From NCBI RefSeq assembly GCF_016908275.1, contig NZ_JAFBDN010000014.1, positions 1 through 34,681 on the forward strand: a DNA stretch of 34,681 bases, given 5' to 3'. Below are positions 1-6,948 of the stretch, piece after piece (positions within the stretch are counted from its first letter, which is position 1; the number at the start of each line of letters is the position of its first letter). The notes under the pieces are model-generated. The model made no database searches and was not told the DNA's origin. It saw only the letters and a program-made list of their open reading frames with translations. Both the position numbers and the translations under genes were made by a program. This DNA comes from Periweissella beninensis. GTDB lineage: Bacteria > Bacillota > Bacilli > Lactobacillales > Lactobacillaceae.

Positions 1-17
1 GAGTCCCGTTGTGACCG
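1..17 (+). tRNA. 3' end of a tRNA, probably tRNA-Asp (partial)
   Basis: The window opens inside a tRNA. The last four T-loop bases, the 3' T-stem strand (cccgt, 5-9), the 3' acceptor strand (10-16) and a G discriminator at 17 are visible. No CCA follows. The acceptor strand tgtgacc with G73 and the position just before tRNA-Phe suit tRNA-Asp, but the anticodon lies outside the window, so the identity is inferred. Confidence 0.6.
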
Positions 18-21
18 TTTT

Positions 22-94
22 GGCTCAGTAGCTCAGTTGGTAGAGCAATGGATTGAAGCTCCATGTGTCGGCGGTTCGATTCCGTCCTGCGCCA
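22..94 (+). tRNA. tRNA-Phe (GAA)
   Basis: A full cloverleaf can be drawn: acceptor 22-28 with 87-93, a D-arm, an anticodon stem 48-52 with 60-64, and loop ttgaagc with anticodon GAA at 55-57. The T-arm is ggcgg/ccgtc around ttcgatt, and the discriminator A is at 94. The acceptor stem has one T-C mismatch at its fourth pair (25 against 90). CCA is not encoded. Confidence 0.95.
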
Positions 95-130
95 TGTAGA
101 TAATAGTTTTATCTATTTACAAATAATTAT

Positions 131-204
131 GGCGGTATTGGTGAAGTGGTTAACACACTGGTTTGTGGATCCAGCACGCGTGGGTTCGATTCCCACATAC
201 CGCC
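131..204 (+). tRNA. tRNA-His (GTG)
   Basis: The gene carries the extra 5' G (131) opposite C73 (204) that marks tRNA-His. The acceptor is 132-138 with 197-203, and the anticodon loop is ttgtgga with GTG. The last anticodon-stem pair next to the loop (positions 31-39 of the tRNA) is a U-U mismatch. CCA is not encoded. Confidence 0.95.
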
Positions 205-211
205 CTTTGAT

Positions 212-283
212 TGGGCTATAGCCAAGCGGTAAGGCAACGGTTTTTGGTGCCGTCATGCGCTGGTTCGAATCCAGCTAGCCCAG
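212..283 (+). tRNA. tRNA-Gln (TTG)
   Basis: Acceptor tgggcta (212-218) pairs with tagccca (276-282), followed by discriminator G. The anticodon stem acggt/gccgt encloses ttttggt with anticodon TTG. It lies only seven bases after tRNA-His, so the two are processed from one transcript. CCA is not encoded. Confidence 0.95.
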
Positions 284-306
284 TTGCCAAAAGAGTAAAT
301 ATTTTT

Positions 307-390
307 GCCGTTGTGGCGGAATTGGCAGACGCGCTGGACTCAAAATCCAGTTCCTTCACGGGAGTGTGGGTTCGACCCCCACCGACGGCA
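307..390 (+). tRNA. tRNA-Leu (CAA)
   Basis: This is a long (class II) tRNA of 84 bases. Acceptor gccgttg (307-313) pairs with cgacggc (383-389), the anticodon stem ctgga/tccag encloses ctcaaaa with anticodon CAA, and there is a long variable arm. It reads UUG leucine codons. The discriminator is A and no CCA is encoded. Confidence 0.95.
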
Positions 391-435
391 TTTTGGATAA
401 AGTTGAAGAAACATATATTTTAATAAACAAGAAAC

Positions 436-466
436 GGACCGAATTTTAAAGAATTCAGTCCTTTTT
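436..466 (+). terminator. Rho-independent terminator of the tRNA cluster
   Basis: A ten-position stem (436-445 with 452-461) has a single C-A mismatch after the outer four pairs, a short A/T loop, and a T-tract. It ends the tRNA operon before tmcAL. The same stem design with the same mismatch recurs at 13876-13918. Confidence 0.85.
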
Positions 467-571
467 GTTTGTTTTCACCTACATACAATTAGCTTGTAGT
501 AAAATAAAGTTAAATATAGCGATAACGTTACAATTAAGGGTAAATTACGGATAATTATAGGAGTTTAGGAG

Positions 572-1747
572 ATGAAAACAGTTGGAGTAATAGCTGAGTA
601 TAATCCATTTCATAATGGGCATAAGTACCATTTACAACAAGTCAGAGAACAAACTAAGGCGGATGTATTGGTAGTCATAATGAGTGGTAATTATGTTCAA
701 CGTGGAGAACCTGCACTTTTTGATAAGTGGGAACGAACACGTCAAGCATTATACAATGGGGCTGATATTATAATTGAAATGCCATTTAATGTTGCTGTTC
801 AACCCGCACATTTATTTGCTAAGGGAGCGATACTACAACTGCAAGCATTAGGTGTTGAGGAAATATCTTTTGGTGTAGAGCATCCTGAATATGATTTTGC
901 AGCATTAGCAAAAGAAGCGAGCATTATTTCAGAAGCCTTTAGTAATTATAAACAAACGTTTGCTTCAATTTACTATACACAATTAGCTGAAAAAACTGGG
1001 ATAAAATTGGAAAGCGCTAATGATATTTTAGCGTTAGAGTATGCAAAAGCAATTTATGAGCAAAATGCTTTGATAAAAATACACCCTATTAAGCGAATTG
1101 CTGCGGGATATCATGATCGTGAGTTACCGATTAATATGAACAATGCAGAGGTTAATATAGCTAGTGCAACGGCGATTAGACAACATTTACATGATCAACG
1201 TGTGGTTAGATATTTACCAAGTTCAATGGATTTAACAAAAAGTTATCCGGTTAAAAATTTTGCAGTTCATTGGTGGCCATTATTGCACTATCGGTTACAA
1301 ACAGCAAGTTTAACGGAATTACAGCAAATTTATCAACTTAATGATGGATTAGAACATTTATTTCAAGAAACCAGTTATCAAGTAAACGAGTTTCAAGCGT
1401 TTTTTGATAAAGTTAAATCAAAACGCTATTCTAATGCCCGCATCCAAAGAACGCTATTGTATACGTTGTTAAATGTAACGACCAATGAGATGATCGTTGA
1501 TGAATGTAACTTGCAAAATCGATTATTAGGTTATACTAGCATTGGCCGAGCTTGGCTTAAAAGAAATAAAAAAATAATGAAAAAACCACTGATAAGCAAG
1601 ATTAATAAAGATTTACGTAAAAATAAATATGCACTACAGTATCGCGTTGATAAAATATATCAACAATTTACTGAATGTAAGCAAGAACAAAATATTGGTC
1701 GAAAGCCAATAGATATTGAAAATTCTTTGACTATTATTAAAAAATAA
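572..1747 (+). CDS. tmcAL: tRNA(Met) cytidine acetate ligase TmcAL
   Basis: The 391-residue protein belongs to the TmcAL (YlbM) family. These enzymes use ATP and acetate to make N4-acetylcytidine at the wobble base of elongator tRNA-Met. The N-terminal nucleotidyltransferase core is visible: an EYNPFHNGH block holds the HxGH motif (H14 to H17), followed by the MSGNYVQRGEPA block near residue 37. The C-terminal half is a basic RNA-binding region. A TAGGAG ribosome site eight bases upstream fixes the start at 572. It lies upstream of ylbN and rpmF, as in Bacillus subtilis. The function is assigned by family; nothing in the sequence is unusual. Confidence 0.95.
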   Translation: MKTVGVIAEYNPFHNGHKYHLQQVREQTKADVLVVIMSGNYVQRGEPALFDKWERTRQALYNGADIIIEMPFNVAVQPAHLFAKGAILQLQALGVEEISFGVEHPEYDFAALAKEASIISEAFSNYKQTFASIYYTQLAEKTGIKLESANDILALEYAKAIYEQNALIKIHPIKRIAAGYHDRELPINMNNAEVNIASATAIRQHLHDQRVVRYLPSSMDLTKSYPVKNFAVHWWPLLHYRLQTASLTELQQIYQLNDGLEHLFQETSYQVNEFQAFFDKVKSKRYSNARIQRTLLYTLLNVTTNEMIVDECNLQNRLLGYTSIGRAWLKRNKKIMKKPLISKINKDLRKNKYALQYRVDKIYQQFTECKQEQNIGRKPIDIENSLTIIKK

Positions 1748-1783
1748 GGTATACTTGTTTAGTTGCAAAAGGAGGAAGCCAAT

Positions 1784-2326
1784 ATGAAATGGTCGATGCT
1801 TGAACTACGAAAGTATAAGAATGAACCCTTACGTTTTGTAGAAAAACTAGATCTGAAAAAAGAAATTATTACACGGTTTTCTGATTTCATCATTGACATC
1901 AGCCCACTGGATATTAAAGGATTTCTTGAATATAAAGATGGTGACGTCTACGTCCATGCTAATGTGTCAGGAACGATGATTGTTCCTTCATCACGATCAT
2001 TAAAACCAGTTGATTTTGCTCTTGATTTCATGATTGATGAGTTTTATACAACTGAAGAAGGACACTTAGAACGGTATGAGGACACTGATGCGGTTATCGT
2101 ATTAGAAAATGATGTTTTAGACTTTGATGAAGCGATTATTGAATACGTTGTACTTCAATTACCTTTGCAAATTTTAGCTGAAGATGAAGTTTTGGATAAT
2201 GATTTACCTGCTGGTAATGGGTGGGAAGTCGTTACTGAAGAGCAATTAGATGCTCAAAAAGCTGAAAATCAAACGATTGATCCACGTCTCGCTAAGCTCA
2301 AGGACTTATTCCCTGATCAGGACTGA
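1784..2326 (+). CDS. ylbN: YceD/YlbN family protein (DUF177), large-subunit-linked
   Basis: A 180-residue acidic soluble protein of the DUF177/YceD family, nearly always encoded next to rpmF. The E. coli member has been linked to 23S rRNA accumulation, but its biochemical role is not settled. The start at 1784 is chosen because AAAGGAGG lies eight bases upstream. An upstream in-frame TTG at 1763 would place the ribosome site inside the gene. It begins 36 bases after tmcAL and is followed 65 bases later by rpmF, so the three are probably co-transcribed. Confidence 0.9.
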   Translation: MKWSMLELRKYKNEPLRFVEKLDLKKEIITRFSDFIIDISPLDIKGFLEYKDGDVYVHANVSGTMIVPSSRSLKPVDFALDFMIDEFYTTEEGHLERYEDTDAVIVLENDVLDFDEAIIEYVVLQLPLQILAEDEVLDNDLPAGNGWEVVTEEQLDAQKAENQTIDPRLAKLKDLFPDQD

Positions 2327-2391
2327 GGAGATTAGCAGACACTGATTTTTGTAACACGCGTGGATATAAAATAACCAAGGAGGACGATTAA

Positions 2392-2571
2392 ATGGCAGTT
2401 CCAACACACAAGACTTCTAAATCAAACAAGCGTGCTCGTCGTGGACACATTAAGCTTGTTGCTGCAGGCTTAAGTGCTTGCCCAAACTGTGGTGAATTAC
2501 GTAAGTCACACTATGTATGTGCCGCATGTGGTTTCTATGCTGGCCGTGAAGTTGTTAAATCAAGCAACTAA
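2392..2571 (+). CDS. rpmF: 50S ribosomal protein bL32
   Basis: A 59-residue basic protein starting MAVPTHKTSKSNKRARRGH, the signature N-terminus of L32. All four zinc-ribbon cysteines are present (C30, C33, C43, C46 in CPNCG and CAACG), so this is the zinc-binding form rather than the cysteine-free paralogue found in some Firmicutes. AAGGAGGA is seven bases before the ATG. A strong terminator follows directly. Confidence 0.98.
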   Translation: MAVPTHKTSKSNKRARRGHIKLVAAGLSACPNCGELRKSHYVCAACGFYAGREVVKSSN

Positions 2572-2576
2572 TCTGC

Positions 2577-2612
2577 TAAAAGAGTCTGGGACTTTGTCCC
2601 GGACTCTTTTTT
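2577..2612 (+). terminator. Terminator after rpmF
   Basis: A 12-pair stem (2581-2592 with 2596-2607, one G-U pair) has a TTT loop and is flanked by an A-run and a T-run. It closes the tmcAL-ylbN-rpmF transcript. Confidence 0.95.
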
Positions 2613-2636
2613 ATTTGTTATTTATAATAAATTGGT

Positions 2637-2670
2637 TTGACTTACATGCATAATAACCATAAAATATAAT
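2637..2670 (+). promoter_or_regulatory. Promoter of rny
   Basis: A perfect -10 hexamer TATAAT lies at 2665-2670, between the rpmF terminator and rny. A good -35, TTGACT (2637-2642), is 22 bases away, longer than the usual 17. A poor match at the ideal distance is TTACAT (2642-2647). The -10 is convincing; the -35 is not certain. It would give a leader of about 75 bases. Confidence 0.5.
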
Positions 2671-2710
2671 ATGTGTATTAAATCAAATTAACATTTTGAA
2701 AAATTTAAAC

Positions 2711-2730
2711 TTAGCATAGGAGTATGCTAA
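2711..2730 (+). promoter_or_regulatory. Hairpin with SD-like loop in the rny leader
   Basis: A perfect eight-pair inverted repeat (ttagcata/tatgctaa) encloses the four-base loop GGAG. It ends 14 bases before the GGAGG ribosome site of rny. Its right arm contains an ATG (2724) in frame with rny. There is no T-run, so it is not a terminator. A regulatory role is inference. Confidence 0.5.
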
Positions 2731-2753
2731 AGTTATGCACACATGGAGGCATT

Positions 2754-4322
2754 ATGTCAACTATTATGGCATTTTTAGTAATTGTCCCCGTGTTAGCAGC
2801 AGTAATAGGTGGGTTCGTTGGATATCTTTTCCGTAAAAATACGTATGAGAAAACAATGGCCCAAGCACACCAAACAGCAGATGATTTCCTTGCCCAAGCT
2901 GAAAAAAATGCAAAAGCTTTGAAAAAAGAAGCATTGTTGGAAGCTAAAGATGAGAATCATAAGTATCGGACGAATATTGAAAATGAATTAAAAGACCGAC
3001 GTCTAGAAGTTCAAAAGCAAGAAGATCGTTTGTTACAACGTGAGGCAACTCTGGATCGGAAGGATGCTGCCTTTGAAAAGCGGGAATCAATGTTAACAAG
3101 TAAAGAGCAAAAACTTGATAACGAAGTTGAAAAAACGCAACGCTTACAAGAAAAGGCAGTTACATTGGTTGAGGAACGTGAAGCTGAATTACAGCGTGTA
3201 GCGGGGCTTGAGGCGCATGAAGCCCGAGAACTAATATTGAGTGAAACCAAAAAACAATTAGCTCATGAACGTGGAGTTTTGATTAAGGCTAGTGAAGATG
3301 AAGCTAATGCTGAGGCGGAAAGAAGAGCAAAAAATATTGTTGTTCAAGCAATTCAACGCTCAGCGGCAGATATGGTTTCAGAGAACACTGTATCAATTGT
3401 GACTTTACCAAATGATGATATGAAGGGACGCATTATTGGCCGTGAAGGGCGTAATATTAGAACTTTAGAAACATTAACTGGTATTGACTTGATTATTGAT
3501 GACACCCCTGAAGCTGTTGTCCTTTCAGGGTTTGACCCGGTAAGGCGAGAGATTGCCAAATTAGCTTTGGAAAAATTAATTCAAGATGGCCGAATTCATC
3601 CGGCCAGAATTGAAGAGATGGTGGAAAAAGCACGGCGGGAAATGGATGAAAAAATCAGAGAAACTGGTGAACAGACGATCTTTGACTTAGGCATTCATGG
3701 AATTCATCCAGATTTAATTAAAATTATTGGCCGAATGAATTATCGGACGTCTTATGGACAAAATGTTTTAACTCACTCAATAGAAGTTGCTAAATTATCA
3801 GGTATTTTAGCGGCTGAACTCAATGAAGATGTTACACTAGCAAAACGCGCGGGATTATTACACGATATTGGAAAAGCAGTTGATCATGAAGTTGAAGGAT
3901 CACATGTCGAATTAGGAATTGAAATTACAAGTAAATTTCATGAAAAAGCAATTATTACAAATACAATTGCTTCTCACCACGGTGATGTTGAACCAGAATC
4001 AGTAATTGCCGTGTTGGTGGCAGCCGCAGATGCTATTTCAGCGGCCCGGCCTGGAGCGCGTTCTGAATCACTTGAAAACTATGTGCAACGGTTGAAACAA
4101 CTTGAAAAAATTGCTGATGACTACGATGGTGTTGAAAAATCATTTGCAATTCAAGCTGGTCGTGAGATTCGGGTAATGGTTGAACCAACTAAACTTGATG
4201 ATTTAGATGCGGCAATTTTGGCCCGCGATATCCGCAATCAAATTGAACATGACCTAGATTATCCTGGTCATATTAAAGTTACGGTTATTCGGGAACTACG
4301 AAATACGGAAATTGCGCAATAA
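2754..4322 (+). CDS. rny: Ribonuclease Y
   Basis: The 522-residue protein has the full RNase Y plan. An N-terminal membrane anchor (about residues 5-25) is followed by a long charged coiled coil (about 30-200), a KH domain with [10 protein letters not shown] near residue 225, and an HD domain with catalytic LLHDIGKA near residue 368. RNase Y is the membrane-bound endonuclease that starts mRNA decay in many Firmicutes. The start at 2754 is preferred because GGAGG lies four bases upstream. A start at 2724 would put its SD one base from the codon and inside a hairpin. The gene has its own promoter and terminator. Confidence 0.95.
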   Translation: MSTIMAFLVIVPVLAAVIGGFVGYLFRKNTYEKTMAQAHQTADDFLAQAEKNAKALKKEALLEAKDENHKYRTNIENELKDRRLEVQKQEDRLLQREATLDRKDAAFEKRESMLTSKEQKLDNEVEKTQRLQEKAVTLVEEREAELQRVAGLEAHEARELILSETKKQLAHERGVLIKASEDEANAEAERRAKNIVVQAIQRSAADMVSENTVSIVTLPNDDMKGRIIGREGRNIRTLETLTGIDLIIDDTPEAVVLSGFDPVRREIAKLALEKLIQDGRIHPARIEEMVEKARREMDEKIRETGEQTIFDLGIHGIHPDLIKIIGRMNYRTSYGQNVLTHSIEVAKLSGILAAELNEDVTLAKRAGLLHDIGKAVDHEVEGSHVELGIEITSKFHEKAIITNTIASHHGDVEPESVIAVLVAAADAISAARPGARSESLENYVQRLKQLEKIADDYDGVEKSFAIQAGREIRVMVEPTKLDDLDAAILARDIRNQIEHDLDYPGHIKVTVIRELRNTEIAQ

Positions 4323-4352
4323 AAAAACCTTGTCAATTGACAAGGTTTTTTA
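4322..4352 (+). terminator. Terminator of rny (possibly bidirectional)
   Basis: A symmetrical hairpin (ccttgtc-aatt-gacaagg extended by A/T pairs) is flanked by an A-run and a T-run. It begins at the rny stop codon. It lies just past the end of the convergent DUF4044 gene, so it can serve both. Confidence 0.9.
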
Positions 4353-4361
4353 TTTATTATA

Positions 4362-4484
4362 TTAAATTAATTGTAAGGCACTAGCAGCACTGAGAATAAC
4401 ACCTAATACAGTAATAACAATCATAATCCATACCATAAACATCGTAAATTTTTGGAAACCGCTCTTTTTCTTTTTTTCATACAT
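4362..4484 (-). CDS. Small DUF4044-family membrane protein
   Basis: A 40-residue protein starting MYEKKKKSGFQKFTMFM. It has a lysine-rich cytoplasmic N-terminus followed by one hydrophobic helix of about 22 residues and a short tail. Length, KKKK-x-GFQK-T-M pattern and position next to DUF3397 and mraZ match the DUF4044 small proteins of lactobacilli, whose function is unknown. A GAGGTG ribosome site lies 11 bases upstream. The gene points away from DUF3397 and toward rny. It is easily missed because it is so short. Confidence 0.75.
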   Translation of the reverse strand: MYEKKKKSGFQKFTMFMVWIMIVITVLGVILSAASALQLI

Positions 4485-4520
4485 AGTTGTATATTCACCT
4501 CATAATTAGTAGTCCTATGC

Positions 4521-4572
4521 ATTGTACATTGAAAAAAAGATTCTTGCAACCAATCTGCCAGTTTTGTATGCT
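4521..4572. promoter_or_regulatory. Divergent promoter pair sharing one -35 hexamer
   Basis: TTGCAA (4544-4549) is its own reverse complement. On the plus strand it lies 17 bases before TATGCT (4567-4572), facing DUF3397. On the minus strand it lies 17 bases before TACAAT (plus positions 4521-4526), facing DUF4044. Each element matches the consensus at four or five positions. Both readings have ideal spacing. Activity is inferred. Confidence 0.5.
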
Positions 4573-4608
4573 TATATGTATTAAATATGATTAACTAGGA
4601 GAAGTTTA

Positions 4609-4968
4609 ATGGCAACTGTGATATCTTGGCCACTGATGTTAGGATTAACAATCGTAGTATTTACGATATTATTTTTTTTACAAAGGACATTTTATCGACG
4701 ATTACCACGAAACTTTCAAATTGTTGATGTTTTGCCCCCAATTTTAATTTGGAATATTCATATTATATCTGTGCAAACACTAGATAATTCGTTTGCACCT
4801 TATTTAATTATTATTTGGTTAACATTATTGATTGCATATGTTATCTACAGAGGATATCTAATGCAAAATTTTAAATTTTGGCCCGTGCTAATTTTTTATT
4901 GGCGCATCACTGATCTCGTCTTACCAATTGTTTATATTATTTTTGTTGTATTAGCATTTTTAAGATGA
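4609..4968 (+). CDS. DUF3397 family membrane protein
   Basis: A 119-residue, very hydrophobic protein with about four membrane segments (roughly 6-25, 38-58, 62-80 and 90-117). It contains the RRLPRNFQIVDVLPP stretch after the first helix. Length, topology and location immediately upstream of mraZ fit the DUF3397 family of lactic acid bacteria. Function is unknown; the constant position beside the division cluster hints at an envelope role. A weak AGGAGAAG ribosome site precedes the ATG. A terminator follows it, so it is not part of the dcw transcript. Confidence 0.8.
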   Translation: MATVISWPLMLGLTIVVFTILFFLQRTFYRRLPRNFQIVDVLPPILIWNIHIISVQTLDNSFAPYLIIIWLTLLIAYVIYRGYLMQNFKFWPVLIFYWRITDLVLPIVYIIFVVLAFLR

Positions 4969-5004
4969 ATAATTAGAATTAACTTGATAAATTTAGATAA
5001 TTTT

Positions 5005-5040
5005 AAGGTTTTTACGGTAAAAGTAAGAACCTTTTTTTTT
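5005..5040 (+). terminator. Terminator after DUF3397
   Basis: An 11-pair stem (5005-5015 with 5023-5033) with a seven-base loop is followed by a run of nine T. It separates DUF3397 from the dcw operon. Confidence 0.85.
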
Positions 5041-5062
5041 GTTAATATTTTATAGCAGAAAA

Positions 5063-5100
5063 TGTGTGGTGAATTGTGGTTCAAAGTGGGGAAATATGGT
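5063..5100 (+). promoter_or_regulatory. MraZ operator (direct repeats)
   Basis: GTGG occurs at 5066, 5076 and 5086, and a weaker ATGG at 5096. All are exactly ten bases apart and sit about 66-100 bases before mraZ. MraZ family proteins bind G-rich repeats of this spacing ahead of their own gene, one helical turn apart. The repeats are seen directly; autoregulation is inferred from the family. Confidence 0.8.
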
Positions 5101-5165
5101 AAATTAGTTTTAGGTTAATCTAAATTTATTTTAAATATATGAAATTTTTAAATGGAGGGCAGACA

Positions 5166-5600
5166 ATGATGTTTATGGGCGAATACAAACATACAGTGGA
5201 TGCCAAAGGACGTTTAATAATTCCAGCAAAATTTCGTAATCAATTAGGGAATAAATTTATTTTAATAAAATGGTTAGAGCATTCGTTATACGGCTTTTCA
5301 CCTAGTGCATGGGAAATTTTTGAAACCAAGTTAAAGGCATTACCAATGACTAATAAAGAAGCACGTAAATTTCAAAGATTTGTTTTCTCAAGTGCATTTG
5401 AAGCAGAGTTTGATAAGCAGGGACGAATTGCGATACCGATTAATTTAAGAGAATATGCAAACTTAGAAAAAGAAATAATCGTGACCGGTGCTGGCACAGG
5501 ATTTGAAATATGGAATGCAACAAATTGGCAAACATATACTGCTGATGTTGCCAATGATTTTGATGATATTGCAGACGGACTTGTAGATTTTGATTTTTAA
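5166..5600 (+). CDS. mraZ: Transcriptional regulator MraZ
   Basis: A 144-residue protein made of two SpoVT/AbrB-type half domains. Each carries the DxxxR signature: DAKGR near residue 13 and DKQGR near residue 83. MraZ forms a ring-shaped oligomer and controls the dcw operon by binding repeats ahead of its own gene; those repeats are visible at 5063-5100. The start at 5166 follows GGAGG by seven bases and gives the usual M-FMGEYKHT N-terminus. A second ATG directly after it is an alternative. It heads the division operon. Confidence 0.95.
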   Translation: MMFMGEYKHTVDAKGRLIIPAKFRNQLGNKFILIKWLEHSLYGFSPSAWEIFETKLKALPMTNKEARKFQRFVFSSAFEAEFDKQGRIAIPINLREYANLEKEIIVTGAGTGFEIWNATNWQTYTADVANDFDDIADGLVDFDF

Positions 5601-5622
5601 ATAGTAGAGATGAGGCAAGTTT

Positions 5623-6567
5623 ATGAAGGGATTTAAGCATATTACTGTTTTACTTAATGAAGCAGTGGATGCTCTTAATATTAAAGCTGACGGTATTTAT
5701 GTTGATGGAACGTTAGGTGGCGGTGGGCACTCAGCACTTATTGCTCAAAAGTTAGCAACTGGAGTGTTATATGCATTTGATCAAGATGATACAGCATTGA
5801 CATATAATACCCGAAATTTAGCACCTGAAATTGAACAAAATAAAGTGACCTTAGTTAAGGGTAACTTTCGACAATTAAGCGAGAAGTTGGCGATACATAA
5901 TGTTAGTAAAATTGATGGCATGGTTTATGACCTAGGTGTTTCTTCACCACAGTTTGATGATGCCCAACGAGGTTTTTCATATAATTACGATGCGCCATTA
6001 GATATGCGGATGGATCAAACACAACCACTAACAGCAAAACAGATTGTTAATGAATGGTCGTTTAATGACTTAATGCGTATTTTAACCCGGTATGGGGACG
6101 AAAAATTTGCTAAACAAATTAGCCGGTCAATTGAAAGACATCGGCAGGTTAAAACAATTGAAACAACATTTGAATTGGTGGAGATCATTAAAGAAGCAAT
6201 TCCAATGGGGGCGAGAAGACATGGTGGTCATCCCGCTAAAAAATCATTTCAGGCAATTCGAATTGCCGTTAATGATGAATTAGGAGCACTTGAGAGTTCA
6301 TTAGAACAAGCATTGAATTTATTAAACATCAATGGGCGCATTTCAGTGATTACTTTTCAACCACTTGAAGATCGAATTGTTAAAACAATGTTTAGAGAAG
6401 CAACGTCAATTGGTGATGTGCCAATGGGTTTACCAGTTATTCCAGCTGAAATGTTACCTGACTTTAAGCTGGTTACGCGTAAACCAATATTACCTAGTGA
6501 GCAAGAATTAAGTGAAAATAGAAGATCTCATTCAGCAAAATTACGAGTTATTGAACGTGTAAAATAG
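5623..6567 (+). CDS. rsmH: 16S rRNA (cytosine-1402-N4) methyltransferase RsmH
   Basis: A 314-residue SAM-dependent methyltransferase (MraW). It methylates N4 of C1402 in 16S rRNA at the ribosomal P site. Visible family blocks are [13 protein letters not shown] at the N-terminus, the SAM-binding [10 protein letters not shown] loop (residues 28-37), [10 protein letters not shown] and the [17 protein letters not shown] block. Length is normal. It starts 22 bases after mraZ with a GAGG ribosome site and is followed nine bases later by ftsL, so translation is probably coupled along the operon. Confidence 0.96.
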   Translation: MKGFKHITVLLNEAVDALNIKADGIYVDGTLGGGGHSALIAQKLATGVLYAFDQDDTALTYNTRNLAPEIEQNKVTLVKGNFRQLSEKLAIHNVSKIDGMVYDLGVSSPQFDDAQRGFSYNYDAPLDMRMDQTQPLTAKQIVNEWSFNDLMRILTRYGDEKFAKQISRSIERHRQVKTIETTFELVEIIKEAIPMGARRHGGHPAKKSFQAIRIAVNDELGALESSLEQALNLLNINGRISVITFQPLEDRIVKTMFREATSIGDVPMGLPVIPAEMLPDFKLVTRKPILPSEQELSENRRSHSAKLRVIERVK

Positions 6568-6576
6568 GAGGGGCTT

Positions 6577-6948
6577 ATGAAACTTAGTAGTAACGCACAA
6601 ATATTACCAAAAGTACAACCAATATCGCAGCCGACGATGAAAGTTGTTAAAAATAAGCCAGTAAAAATGGCGCGAGCTACATGGACACATACCGAGCTTT
6701 GGATGACGCTCATATGTGGTGTTTTTGTTACGGTACTATTGGTTGGGATAGTTGCAACGAATGTTATGATGAGCCAAGCTAATAAACAATTGACTACCAC
6801 CCAAACCCAAGTTGAAAATATTAGTAGTCGTAATGCTAATTTGAAACAAGAAATTAATGAGTTAACAAGTCATACGCGTTTGCAAAAAATTGCTAATAAA
6901 TATGACTTACAACTCACGAACCAAAATATAAGGAACGTAAATAAATAA
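6577..6948 (+). CDS. ftsL: Cell division protein FtsL
   Basis: A 123-residue bitopic membrane protein. It has a cytoplasmic N-terminus of about 42 residues, one membrane helix (about 43-67), and an extracellular coiled coil ending in the LQKIANKYDLQL block typical of FtsL. FtsL partners DivIB and DivIC in the divisome and helps activate septal synthesis by PBP2X/FtsW. Sequence similarity within the family is low; topology and position between rsmH and pbp2X settle the call. AGGAGG precedes the ATG. Its stop codon overlaps the pbp2X start by one base (TAATG). Confidence 0.9.
   Translation: MKLSSNAQILPKVQPISQPTMKVVKNKPVKMARATWTHTELWMTLICGVFVTVLLVGIVATNVMMSQANKQLTTTQTQVENISSRNANLKQEINELTSHTRLQKIANKYDLQLTNQNIRNVNK

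Noticed and set aside
211-423. 70-residue open frame across two tRNA genes
   Set aside because: It lies entirely over tRNA-Gln and tRNA-Leu and their spacer; no ribosome site.
2356-2363. CACGCGTG palindrome before rpmF
   Set aside because: Eight bases is too short to claim an operator; no promoter elements are placed around it.
5139-5165. Upstream ATG for mraZ
   Set aside because: It precedes the GGAGG ribosome site that fits the 5166 start and adds residues foreign to the family.
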